This document shows positions 37,264-45,290 of a stretch of 64,000 nucleotides of DNA, one piece after another. Source of the DNA: Bacteroidia bacterium. Its GTDB lineage: Bacteria > Bacteroidota > Bacteroidia > Bacteroidales > Marinilabiliaceae. The stretch spans positions 1 through 64,000 of the forward strand of contig JAUNDI010000009.1 in NCBI GenBank assembly GCA_030526155.1. The letters run 5' to 3'. The notes beneath the pieces are model-generated. The model did not search any database. It saw only the letters and a list, made by a program, of their open reading frames with translations, and had not been told where the DNA came from. A program made the translations under genes and the position numbers. Every line of letters starts with the position of its first letter. Within the stretch, counting starts at the first letter, position 1.

Positions 37264-37298
37264 TAGTTTGACAAATAGAGAATAGGATAACGATAAAA

Positions 37299-37338
37299 GA
37301 AGACGGTGAGCATGAGGAGAAAGTGTTACATCGTCTTC
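37299..37338 (+). terminator. Possible weak terminator after the DUF3078 gene
   Basis: GAAGACGGTG (37299-37308) pairs with 37329-37338 over 10 bp with one G-U pair; the loop is long (20 nt) and the following T-run is interrupted. It is a candidate terminator only. Confidence 0.4.
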
Positions 37339-37361
37339 GTTTGTATTAGCAAGGATACTAT

Positions 37362-37781
37362 ATGCGCATATTGGCAATAGATTTTGGGAAGAAGAGGTCG
37401 GGTATAGCCGTTACCGATGTGGCAGGCATAATAGCCCAGCCATTGACCTGCGTGGATACTTCGCAATTGATAGACTTTTTGTCGGATTATGTTCAAAAAG
37501 AGGATGTGAAGACCATAGTAATAGGCTATCCTAGGCAACCCAATGGAGAAGATAGTGATTCGATGCGCTATATTAGGCCATTTGTTGGCAGGTTAAAAAA
37601 GGCATTGCCAGCTGTAGAGGTGGAGTATTTTGATGAGAGGTATACCACCAAGATAGCCTTTCAGTCGATGATAGATGCAGGACTAGGCAAGAAGAAGAGA
37701 GACAATAAGAACGGTATTGTTGATAAGATATCGGCCTCATTGATATTACAAGATTATTTAGAAACACTTAGAGTATTATGA
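37362..37781 (+). CDS. ruvX: Putative pre-16S rRNA nuclease / Holliday junction resolvase-like
   Basis: A 139-residue YqgF-family RNase-H-fold protein; in E. coli it processes the 5' end of 16S rRNA. The catalytic first Asp is in ILAIDFGKKRSGIAV, followed by VIGYPRQPNGEDS, VEYFDERYTTK and a last Asp in VDKISASLILQDYL. Its stop overlaps the next start (ATGA). Confidence 0.93.
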   Translation: MRILAIDFGKKRSGIAVTDVAGIIAQPLTCVDTSQLIDFLSDYVQKEDVKTIVIGYPRQPNGEDSDSMRYIRPFVGRLKKALPAVEVEYFDERYTTKIAFQSMIDAGLGKKKRDNKNGIVDKISASLILQDYLETLRVL

Positions 37782-39751
37782 GATATTTGGTAGTAATACT
37801 GCTAATGCTTATCTGCGGCGGGCAAGTTGAGGCGCAAAAGAAATATTCTGTAAAGAATAAGAAAGCCATAAAGATATTTGAAGAGGGTGCAGAGCATCTG
37901 ATGTGGGAGAACTATGATGCTGCCTTGGAGAGATTTCAGATGGCATTGAAGGTAGAGCCAAAATTTGTCGATTGTTATTTTGCGATGTCTGATATCTATC
38001 GCGAAAAGAAAGATTACAAGTCGCAGTTTGAGGTGTTGACAGCCGGTATTGCTATTGACTCGACATATTACCCTATGGCATATTACTCGGCAGGAGTAGC
38101 ACTTTGTCAGATGGGAGATACCTCGTCGTTGAGGTATTTTGATTTGTATAGGAGATATGCCAACCCAAAGAGGATGAGGAAAGATGTGGAGTATTGGGTG
38201 AAACATGCGAAGTTTGTGAAGAATATGATGGACAACCCAGTGCCATTTAATCCTAGGAGAGTTAGTGAGAATTTGACATCTGAGTTTGACTTGTATTGGC
38301 CAAGTTTGACAATAGATGAGAAAGAGATAGTGTTGACGACATTAGTTCCTAAGCATATAGAAGATTATAGGCGTTACCCTGATATGCCGAAGAGTACTAT
38401 CTACTATCAAGAGGACTTTACTATGGCCCAGCGAGATGATAGTGGAGAGTGGGGAATACTCAAAGATGTGCCAGATATCAATACTAGGCTAACCAACGAG
38501 GGTGCGCAAGCCCTATCGCCCGATGGAATGTGGATGTTTCTTACCATATGCGGAAGGCAAGATTCTAAAGGCTCTTGTGATATCTATTTTTCGCGACGCA
38601 CGTCGACAGGCTGGACATCGCCTAGAAATATCGGCGCACCTGTAAATAGTCAAGCCTGGGAAAGTCAGCCCTGCCTCTCAGCCGATGGCCAGACGCTATA
38701 TTTCGTCTCCGGTCGCGGCGGTGGAAAAGGCGGTCATGATATCTGGAGAGCCAAGATAAAAGAGTTTAGGGAAGACGGCTTCCCCATTTTTGGTCCTGTT
38801 GAGAATCTAGGAGATAGTATAAATACGAGTGGTGATGAGGCGTCGCCATTTATACATCCTGACAATAGGACATTGTACTTCTCCTCCAATGGATGGGAAG
38901 GAATGGGAAGTATGGATATATTTGTCTCAAGGCGAGATAATGATACCGCAGAGTGGAAGACACCCGTCAATATAGGCTATCCTATCAATACAAATCAAGA
39001 CGAGATAGGCTTAGTAATCAGTACTGCTGGAAATGTAGGGTACTACTCGTCAGACATTATGCAAGCCGATGGTAGACTAAAGAAAGAGCTATTGTGTTTT
39101 GATATTCCTGTAAAACATAGACCAAATGTGGTGTCGTATTTGAAAGGTAAGGTTTATGATATAGAGACAAGATACCCATTAAGTGCACAACTTGAGCTAC
39201 TCGATTTATCAAGCGGCAAGAAGGTGACACTGACAGAGTCGCGTGCTTCGGATGGCTCGTTCTTGCTCAATTTACCTTCGGGCAGAAATTATGCCTTGAT
39301 AGCATCTAAGGATAAGTATCTATATCATTCAGAGACATTCGCATTAGAGAAAGCAGAAGAACGAGGCGGTGCGGTATATTTAGATATGCCGATGACCCCA
39401 ATAAGGGTAGGGGCAAAGATTACGCTTAAGAATGTGTTCTTTGAGTTTGACTCGAGAGAGTTAAAACCAGAGTCGGTTGTTGAGTTGACACGTTTGGTTG
39501 CTTTGATGAACGACAACCCTAGCATAACTGTTGAGATAGGCGGCCATACCGATAATTATGGTAGTGAGGCCTATAATGCCAACTTGTCTATGGCTAGAGC
39601 GAAGAGTACTGTAGCATTCTTGATATCTAAGGGAATCAGCGAGAAACGTCTTAAGGCTAAGGGCTATGGTTCTAAGCAGCCAATAGGCGACAATGGTACA
39701 GAAGAGGGTAGAGCGTTGAATAGACGTATCGAGGCTAAGATTATAGAATAA
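37778..39751 (+). CDS. OmpA-family protein with TPR and PD40 propeller (PorE-like)
   Basis: A 657-residue exported protein (signal peptide cleaved near VEAQ). Order of domains: TPR-like helices (about 25-150), a PD40/WD40-like beta-propeller (about 170-430, with repeated LSADGQTLYF and FIHPDNRTLYFSSNG), a carboxypeptidase-regulatory-like sandwich (about 440-530) and an OmpA peptidoglycan-binding domain (about 545-655, with NVFFEFDSRELK and GHTDNYGSEAYN). This is the architecture of PorE of type IX secretion systems, though paralogues with other roles exist. Unlike P. gingivalis PorE it seems not to be a lipoprotein. Confidence 0.85.
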   Translation: MRYLVVILLMLICGGQVEAQKKYSVKNKKAIKIFEEGAEHLMWENYDAALERFQMALKVEPKFVDCYFAMSDIYREKKDYKSQFEVLTAGIAIDSTYYPMAYYSAGVALCQMGDTSSLRYFDLYRRYANPKRMRKDVEYWVKHAKFVKNMMDNPVPFNPRRVSENLTSEFDLYWPSLTIDEKEIVLTTLVPKHIEDYRRYPDMPKSTIYYQEDFTMAQRDDSGEWGILKDVPDINTRLTNEGAQALSPDGMWMFLTICGRQDSKGSCDIYFSRRTSTGWTSPRNIGAPVNSQAWESQPCLSADGQTLYFVSGRGGGKGGHDIWRAKIKEFREDGFPIFGPVENLGDSINTSGDEASPFIHPDNRTLYFSSNGWEGMGSMDIFVSRRDNDTAEWKTPVNIGYPINTNQDEIGLVISTAGNVGYYSSDIMQADGRLKKELLCFDIPVKHRPNVVSYLKGKVYDIETRYPLSAQLELLDLSSGKKVTLTESRASDGSFLLNLPSGRNYALIASKDKYLYHSETFALEKAEERGGAVYLDMPMTPIRVGAKITLKNVFFEFDSRELKPESVVELTRLVALMNDNPSITVEIGGHTDNYGSEAYNANLSMARAKSTVAFLISKGISEKRLKAKGYGSKQPIGDNGTEEGRALNRRIEAKIIE

Positions 39752-39762
39752 ATACTTTGTAT

Positions 39763-39817
39763 AGCGCTCTATGAGTGCTCTTAGGGTGTATTATGGGTGC
39801 TCATAGAGTGCTCAAGT
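39763..39817 (+). repeat. 11-nt phased tandem array, five units
   Basis: Five consecutive 11-nt units fill 55 bp, starting 11 nt after the OmpA-family stop. Units such as AGCGCTCTATG (39763) and AGTGCTCTTAG (39774) match AGTGCTCTATG at window position 14. Orientation follows the upstream gene. Confidence 0.8.
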
Positions 39818-39902
39818 GGGTTTGGAGAAAAAGTTGGCTTATAGTTTTCGTAATATCATGAATAGTTGCTATTTTTACGCAGTCTATTTAAACTAATAAA
39901 CG

Positions 39903-40391
39903 ATGGCAGAAAAGAGACAAGTATCGACACGTTTACTGGAGACGGTAAAGAAGCTGCTTACAGAGTATTTGGAGGAGCATCAGCATCGTAAGACACCAGA
40001 GCGTTTTGCTATACTTGAGGAGATATATACAAGGACGGGGCACTTTGATGTAGAGGCCTTGTTTATGTATATGAAGGAGAAGAATTATCGAGTGTCTCGT
40101 GCGACGCTGTATAATACTATGGACTTGCTATTGGATGCTAAATTGATTGTTAAGCATCAGTTTGGTAAAAATATAGCACAATATGAGAGAGTGTATGGTA
40201 ATAAGCAGCATGACCATTTGATATGTATAGAGTGTGGAGAGGTTTTTGAGATAGATTCAGAGGTGGCGGATATTGTTAAAGAGGTAGCTGAGAGGACCGA
40301 CTTTACGGTGGAGCATCATAGCTTGTATATTTACGGGCTTTGTCAAAAATGCAAGAGTGGTAAAGTTGGTAAATTAGAGAATAATATATAA
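39903..40391 (+). CDS. Fur-family metal-responsive repressor
   Basis: A 162-residue regulator with a winged-helix DNA-binding domain (about 15-95: TPERFAILEEIYTRTGHFDVEALFMYM, VSRATLYNTMDLL) and a dimerisation domain with His/Cys metal sites (QHDHLICIECGEVFEID, HHSLYIYGLCQKCKSG). The four Cys form the usual structural zinc site. Whether it senses iron, zinc or peroxide cannot be decided; the znu operon in this window is a possible target. Confidence 0.9.
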   Translation: MAEKRQVSTRLLETVKKLLTEYLEEHQHRKTPERFAILEEIYTRTGHFDVEALFMYMKEKNYRVSRATLYNTMDLLLDAKLIVKHQFGKNIAQYERVYGNKQHDHLICIECGEVFEIDSEVADIVKEVAERTDFTVEHHSLYIYGLCQKCKSGKVGKLENNI

Positions 40392-40400
40392 TTTAGCGCA

Positions 40401-40445
40401 CGATAATGAAGGAGGTATGCTGTTTTAGTGTGCCTCATTTTTAGT
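40401..40445 (+). terminator. Weak terminator after fur
   Basis: GAGGTATGC pairs with GTGTGCCTC with several G-U pairs around 40412-40436, followed by ATTTTTAG. It is short and wobble-rich, so confidence is limited. Confidence 0.4.
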
Positions 40446-40483
40446 GTAAAAAGAATAAGAACTATCATATAATTAAAATATAC

Positions 40484-41743
40484 ATGAAAGTAGATGTCTT
40501 ATTAGGATTGCAGTGGGGAGATGAAGGTAAGGGTAAGATTGTTGATGTATTGACCCCTAACTATTCAGTAGTAAGCCGCTTTCAAGGCGGTCCAAATGCA
40601 GGACACACATTAGAGTTTGAGAATCAGAAGTACGTATTGCGTTCGGTACCATCGGGCATTTTCCAAGGTGGTAAGGTTAACGTTATCGGCAATGGTGTGG
40701 TTCTCGACCCAGCCTTGTTCAAGGCAGAGATAGAGCAGCTAGAGCAGAGCGGTCATGAATTGACACAGCGTCTATATATTTCTCGTAAGGCTCACTTGAT
40801 ATTACCAACACACCGTCTTTTGGATGCAGCTCTTGAGGCAGCAAAGGGAAAGGGTAAGATTGGTACCACAGGCAAGGGTATTGGTCCTACATATACAGAT
40901 AAGACATCTCGTAACGGTCTTCGCGTAGGAGATATTGAGAATAATTTTGAGGAGAAGTATGCAGCAGCTATTGCTCGTCATAAAGAGATGCTCTCTCACT
41001 ATGATTTTCAGTATGACCTTGAGCCAATAGAGAAAGAGTGGTTGGCAGGTATAGAGAAACTTAAGCAGTTTAAGTTTGTTGATAGCGAGCACTTTGTAAA
41101 TAAGACATTGAGCGAGGGCAAGCGAGTATTGGCTGAGGGTGCTCAAGGAACAATGCTTGATGTTGATTTTGGTTCGTATCCATTTGTAACATCATCAAAT
41201 ACCATTTGTGCAGGTGCATGTACAGGTTTGGGTGTTGCTCCAAATAAGATTGGCGAGGTATTCGGCATCTTCAAGGCATATTGTACACGTGTAGGTTCAG
41301 GACCATTCCCTACAGAGTTGTTTGACGAGGTAGGAGAAGAGCTACGTAAGCTAGGTCATGAGTTTGGTGCAGTAACAGGCCGTCCACGTCGTTGTGGTTG
41401 GGTAGACCTTGTAGCACTCAAGTATGCTGTAATGATTAATGGTGTAACACAGCTCATCATGATGAAGAGTGATGTTATGGACCAGTTCCCAACTATTAAG
41501 GCATGTGTAGCATACAAGGTAAATGGCGTAGAGACAAAGGATATGCCATTCGATATCAACGAAGGTGTGGAGCCAATCTATAGGGAGTTCCCAGGTTGGA
41601 AGGTTGATATGACCAAGATGACAAGCGAGTCGCAGTTCCCAGAGGAGTACAAGAACTACATTAAGTTCATTGAGGAGTACTTAGGTGTTCCTGTTAAGTA
41701 TGTCTCTGTAGGTCCTGATAGAGAGCAGACCATCGCAAGATAA
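40484..41743 (+). CDS. purA: Adenylosuccinate synthetase
   Basis: Joins IMP and aspartate with GTP on the way to AMP. It has GLQWGDEGKGKIVD at the N-terminus, FQGGPNAGHT, the IMP-site GTTGKGIGPTY, and GAVTGRPRRCGWVDLVAL. At 419 residues it is full length. It stands between fur and a Xer recombinase gene, with a terminator after it. Confidence 0.96.
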   Translation: MKVDVLLGLQWGDEGKGKIVDVLTPNYSVVSRFQGGPNAGHTLEFENQKYVLRSVPSGIFQGGKVNVIGNGVVLDPALFKAEIEQLEQSGHELTQRLYISRKAHLILPTHRLLDAALEAAKGKGKIGTTGKGIGPTYTDKTSRNGLRVGDIENNFEEKYAAAIARHKEMLSHYDFQYDLEPIEKEWLAGIEKLKQFKFVDSEHFVNKTLSEGKRVLAEGAQGTMLDVDFGSYPFVTSSNTICAGACTGLGVAPNKIGEVFGIFKAYCTRVGSGPFPTELFDEVGEELRKLGHEFGAVTGRPRRCGWVDLVALKYAVMINGVTQLIMMKSDVMDQFPTIKACVAYKVNGVETKDMPFDINEGVEPIYREFPGWKVDMTKMTSESQFPEEYKNYIKFIEEYLGVPVKYVSVGPDREQTIAR

Positions 41744-41772
41744 TATTTAGGGTATTATTGAAATAAATAATG

Positions 41773-41804
41773 ATGGAGGTGCTGAACACGGCATCTCCAT
41801 TTTT
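41773..41804 (+). terminator. Rho-independent terminator after purA
   Basis: ATGGAGGTGC (41773-41782) pairs with 41791-41800 over 10 bp with one G-U pair and an 8-nt loop, followed by TTTT. The promoter of the next gene starts only 3 nt later. Confidence 0.82.
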
Positions 41805-41806
41805 CG

Positions 41807-41814
41807 TATATTTG
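41807..41814 (+). promoter_or_regulatory. -7 promoter element for xer-hpf
   Basis: TATATTTG matches the consensus exactly, 22 nt before the recombinase ATG, immediately after the purA terminator. Confidence 0.6.
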
Positions 41815-41835
41815 GGGAGAAGAAAAAGGTAGTGT

Positions 41836-42747
41836 ATGGACTACAGAGAGGACTTCCTAAAATATATGCAATATGAGAAACGTTGCTCGCCATTGACAGT
41901 ATTGGCGTATAGGAATGACCTTGGATTGTGGGGGAGGTATATAGATGAGCATACTGATTTGAGGGATAACACTCAAGCATCGGCTAGGGTAGTGAGGCGC
42001 TTTATTATGTCGCTCTTAGCAGGCGGTATGCAAGAGCGCAGTGTAAATAGGAAGATAGCAAGTGTGCGGAGCTACTATAAGTTTTTGATGCATGATGAGG
42101 TAATACGTAAGAATCCGTGTGAGCTGATAGAGAATGTGAAGACCCCAAAGACACTTCCGATATTTGTTCAAGAGCAAGAGATGAATAATCTGTTGGACAA
42201 TGTGAAGTTTGAAGATACCTATGAAGGTGTGAGGGACCATATGATAATAGAGATGTTGTATATGTCGGGCATGCGTCTATCAGAGTTGCAGAATCTCAAG
42301 CCTATAGATGTAAATTTTGGCATGCGGTACATAACAGTTTTGGGAAAACGCAACAAAGAGCGAATAATTCCCTTCACAGATAGGTTGGAATTCGATTTAA
42401 ATTACTATATTAGCAAACGCAAAGAGGAATTTGGTGTAGCTGCTAATAGTACGGCACCGATGTTTCTCACTCTCAAAGGAGAGAAGATGGAGCCTTGGCA
42501 TATCTACAAAATAGTTCATTCAAACTTGGAACTTGTGAGTACGGTATCGCGTAAGAGTCCACATGTACTAAGACATTCGTTTGCGACTGCTTTATTGAAC
42601 AATGGGGCTGATATAATGGCCATAAAAGAGCTCCTTGGGCATACGAGTCTAGCTGCAACACAGATTTATACACACAGTGATTTCAAGCAATTGAATCACA
42701 TTTATCAAACCGCCCATCCGTGGGCACAGAAGAATAAGGAGGACTGA
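41836..42747 (+). CDS. Tyrosine recombinase of XerC/XerD type
   Basis: A 303-residue integrase-family recombinase with N-terminal SAM-like domain (about 1-90) and catalytic domain (about 105-295). Catalytic residues visible: Arg in SGMRLSEL, His-x-x-Arg in HVLRHSFAT, His in LGHTSLAATQ and the nucleophile Tyr in IYTH. Length and lack of phage neighbours fit a chromosome-dimer-resolution recombinase; XerC versus XerD cannot be decided. It lies 2 nt before hpf. Confidence 0.9.
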   Translation: MDYREDFLKYMQYEKRCSPLTVLAYRNDLGLWGRYIDEHTDLRDNTQASARVVRRFIMSLLAGGMQERSVNRKIASVRSYYKFLMHDEVIRKNPCELIENVKTPKTLPIFVQEQEMNNLLDNVKFEDTYEGVRDHMIIEMLYMSGMRLSELQNLKPIDVNFGMRYITVLGKRNKERIIPFTDRLEFDLNYYISKRKEEFGVAANSTAPMFLTLKGEKMEPWHIYKIVHSNLELVSTVSRKSPHVLRHSFATALLNNGADIMAIKELLGHTSLAATQIYTHSDFKQLNHIYQTAHPWAQKNKED

Positions 42748-42749
42748 TT

Positions 42750-43037
42750 ATGAAGATTAACATTCAATCTTTGCATTTTGATGCATCGGCACAACTTAAG
42801 GAGTTTGTTGAGCACAAGGTAACAAAACTAGAGCACTTCTATGACGGTATTATTTCTGCAGATGTTGTTCTAAGTCTTGATAAGGCAGAGAACACAGAGA
42901 ATAAGGTAACAGAGATAAAATTGGCAGTAACTGGTGACTTACTTGTAGCGCAGAAGCAGTGCAAGACATTTGAGGAGGGAATTGATCTTTCATGTGACGC
43001 ATTGAAGAAGCAGCTACAGAAGTATAAAGAGAAGTAA
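42750..43037 (+). CDS. hpf: Ribosome hibernation-promoting factor, short form
   Basis: A 95-residue HPF/YfiA-family protein that binds the 30S decoding region and inactivates ribosomes in stationary phase. It has the family start MKINIQSLHFDASAQLKEFVEHKV and KLEHFYDGIISADVVL. It is the short type without the dimerising C-terminal domain. It lies 2 nt after the recombinase gene. Confidence 0.92.
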   Translation: MKINIQSLHFDASAQLKEFVEHKVTKLEHFYDGIISADVVLSLDKAENTENKVTEIKLAVTGDLLVAQKQCKTFEEGIDLSCDALKKQLQKYKEK

Positions 43038-43078
43038 TATTAGATTGACCCTAGGTATAGGGTAATGTTACACAATAT

Positions 43079-43110
43079 AGGCCGAGATTCAGATAGTCTC
43101 GGCCTTTTTT
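43079..43110 (+). terminator. Rho-independent terminator after hpf
   Basis: A perfect 9-bp GC-rich stem (AGGCCGAGA at 43079-43087 against 43097-43105) with a 9-nt loop and a run of T residues, 41 nt after the hpf stop. Confidence 0.92.
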
Positions 43111-43126
43111 GTCAAAAAGATAATAC

Positions 43127-45274
43127 ATGGCACAAGATAATAATGTAGAGAGATATGTGAAGTTGGTATCTACCGGGTTAGGTATCAGTATTGATAGTGT
43201 ACGTAATACCCTTCTTCTTTTGGTAGAGGGTGCTACGGTACCATTTATTAGTCGTTATCGAAAAGAGAGAACGGGTGGTCTTGATGAGGTAAAGATTGGT
43301 GAGATAAAAGATCTGCATGCAAAATATCAAGAGGTAGATGCTCGTAGGCAGACGATATTAAAGACTATAGGTGACCAAGGTAAGTTGACCTCTGAGTTAG
43401 AGCGTCAGATAAATGATACTTGGGATATGACGAAGTTGGAAGATATATATCTTCCATATAAGCCAAAGCGTAAGACGAGAGCTGCAAAAGCTAGAGAGAA
43501 CGGACTAGAGGGGTTGGCAAATGCCATTATGCTCGGTAGGGTGAAAGATGTGCAAGTAGAGGCAGAGAGATATACAAATGATAATGTGCCGACAGCAGAA
43601 GATGCACTACAGGGAGCAAGAGATATTATTGCCGAGGTAGTTAGTGAGGATAATACTGCGCGTGATATTGTGCGTGTGGCATTTAAGAATACAGCACAAC
43701 TAAAGACAAAGGTGGTAAAAGGCAAGGAGGCCGAAGGAGATAAGTTCTCTGATTATTTTGAGTTGGCTGAGAGTATGACACGTATGCCTGCGCATAGGCT
43801 ATTGGCTATTCGCCGAGCAGAGAATGAGGGAATAATTAAGGTGCAGGTGGCTCCACGGGATAAAGAAAGTGCTATATCGCGTATTGAGCGCAACTATACA
43901 CGTATGCAGAATAGTCGTACCACTGCAGAGCAAGTGAAATTGGCTATTGATGATGCGTATGATAGATTGTTGGAGCCCTCTATTGAGACAGAGTATAGTG
44001 CGCAGACCAAATATGATGCAGATACTGAGGCGATAAGGGTATTTAGAGAGAATTTGAGGCAGTTGCTATTAGCGGCACCATTAGGAGCACAGAGGGTGCT
44101 TGCCTTGGACCCAGGATTTAGGACAGGGTGTAAGGTAGTTTGTTTGGATGAGCATGGTTCGTTGTTGTATCATACCGTAGTATATCCTCATTTGCCGCAT
44201 AAAGATGAGGAGGGTGCTCTTAATACATTACGTACCCTTATTAAGAAGTATAATATAGAGGCGGTAGCGATAGGCAACGGTACGGCATCTAGAGAGACGG
44301 AAGAGGTAGCTAGAAAGATTGATGCCACGGGCAAGTTGAAGATATTTGTGGTTAGTGAAGATGGTGCTAGTATCTATTCTGCGTCAAAGGTAGCTAGAGA
44401 CGAGTTTCCTAATGAAGATGTAACAGTTAGAGGTGCTGTGTCTATAGGTCGTAGATTGATGGACCCATTGGCGGAGTTGGTAAAGATTGACCCAAAGAGT
44501 ATAGGAGTAGGGCAGTATCAGCATGATGTAGACCAAGGGAGATTGAAAAGTGCATTGGATGAGGTAGTGGTATCGTGTGTGAATAGTGTTGGTGTGGATG
44601 TTAATACGGCATCAAAAGAGTTGCTTACATACGTTTCAGGACTAGGTCCGCAGTTGGCGCAAAACATAGTAGACTATAGGGCAGAGAACGGAGCCTTTAC
44701 CTCTAGAGCACAGTTGAAGAAGGTGTCAAGACTTGGAGCTAAGGCATACGAGCAGTGTGCAGGCTTTTTACGAATAAGGGGAGCAGAGAATCCGTTGGAT
44801 AATTCGGCAGTACATCCTGAGGTGTACTCTATAGTGCAGCAGATGGCTAAAGATAGTAAGTGTACTGTAAAAGATTTGATGGAGAGTGCAGAGCGACGCA
44901 AAGCCATAAATGTGCATAAGTATGTGACTGATACGGTAGGATTGCCAACATTGACAGATATCATGTCGGAGTTGGAGAAGCCAGGGAGAGATCCACGCGA
45001 GAAGTTGGAAGAGTTTCAGTTCGCCGAGGGGATAAATACTGTAGATGATTTAAGAGAAGGTATGAGGTTGCCGGGTATTGTTACCAATATTACCGCCTTT
45101 GGAGCATTTGTGGATATAGGAGTACACCAAGACGGATTGGTTCATATATCAGCGATATCCAATTCGTTTGTAAAAGATATTAATAGTGTAGTAAAGCTAC
45201 ATCAACATGTCATGGTAACAGTTGTTGGGGTAGATCGTAAGAGAAATAGGATAAGTCTTTCGATGAAAGATTAG
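43127..45274 (+). CDS. tex: Tex-type RNA-binding transcription accessory protein
   Basis: A 715-residue Tex/Spt6-like protein. Order: helical N-terminal region with VPFISRYRKERTGGLDE, a YqgF-like RNase-H-fold domain (about 320-430, ALDPGFRTGCKVV and AIGNGTASRETE), helix-hairpin-helix DNA-binding repeats (about 480-560) and a C-terminal S1 RNA-binding domain (about 640-713, GMRLPGIVTNITAFGAFVDIG). It acts in transcription or RNA turnover. It lies 16 nt before the kinase gene. Confidence 0.93.
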   Translation: MAQDNNVERYVKLVSTGLGISIDSVRNTLLLLVEGATVPFISRYRKERTGGLDEVKIGEIKDLHAKYQEVDARRQTILKTIGDQGKLTSELERQINDTWDMTKLEDIYLPYKPKRKTRAAKARENGLEGLANAIMLGRVKDVQVEAERYTNDNVPTAEDALQGARDIIAEVVSEDNTARDIVRVAFKNTAQLKTKVVKGKEAEGDKFSDYFELAESMTRMPAHRLLAIRRAENEGIIKVQVAPRDKESAISRIERNYTRMQNSRTTAEQVKLAIDDAYDRLLEPSIETEYSAQTKYDADTEAIRVFRENLRQLLLAAPLGAQRVLALDPGFRTGCKVVCLDEHGSLLYHTVVYPHLPHKDEEGALNTLRTLIKKYNIEAVAIGNGTASRETEEVARKIDATGKLKIFVVSEDGASIYSASKVARDEFPNEDVTVRGAVSIGRRLMDPLAELVKIDPKSIGVGQYQHDVDQGRLKSALDEVVVSCVNSVGVDVNTASKELLTYVSGLGPQLAQNIVDYRAENGAFTSRAQLKKVSRLGAKAYEQCAGFLRIRGAENPLDNSAVHPEVYSIVQQMAKDSKCTVKDLMESAERRKAINVHKYVTDTVGLPTLTDIMSELEKPGRDPREKLEEFQFAEGINTVDDLREGMRLPGIVTNITAFGAFVDIGVHQDGLVHISAISNSFVKDINSVVKLHQHVMVTVVGVDRKRNRISLSMKD

Positions 45275-45290
45275 AAGAAAAAGATTAAGT

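Noticed and set aside
41836..42747. Integrase of a prophage or genomic island
   Set aside because: No attachment-site repeats, phage genes or tRNA target lie nearby; coupling to hpf and length fit a housekeeping Xer recombinase.
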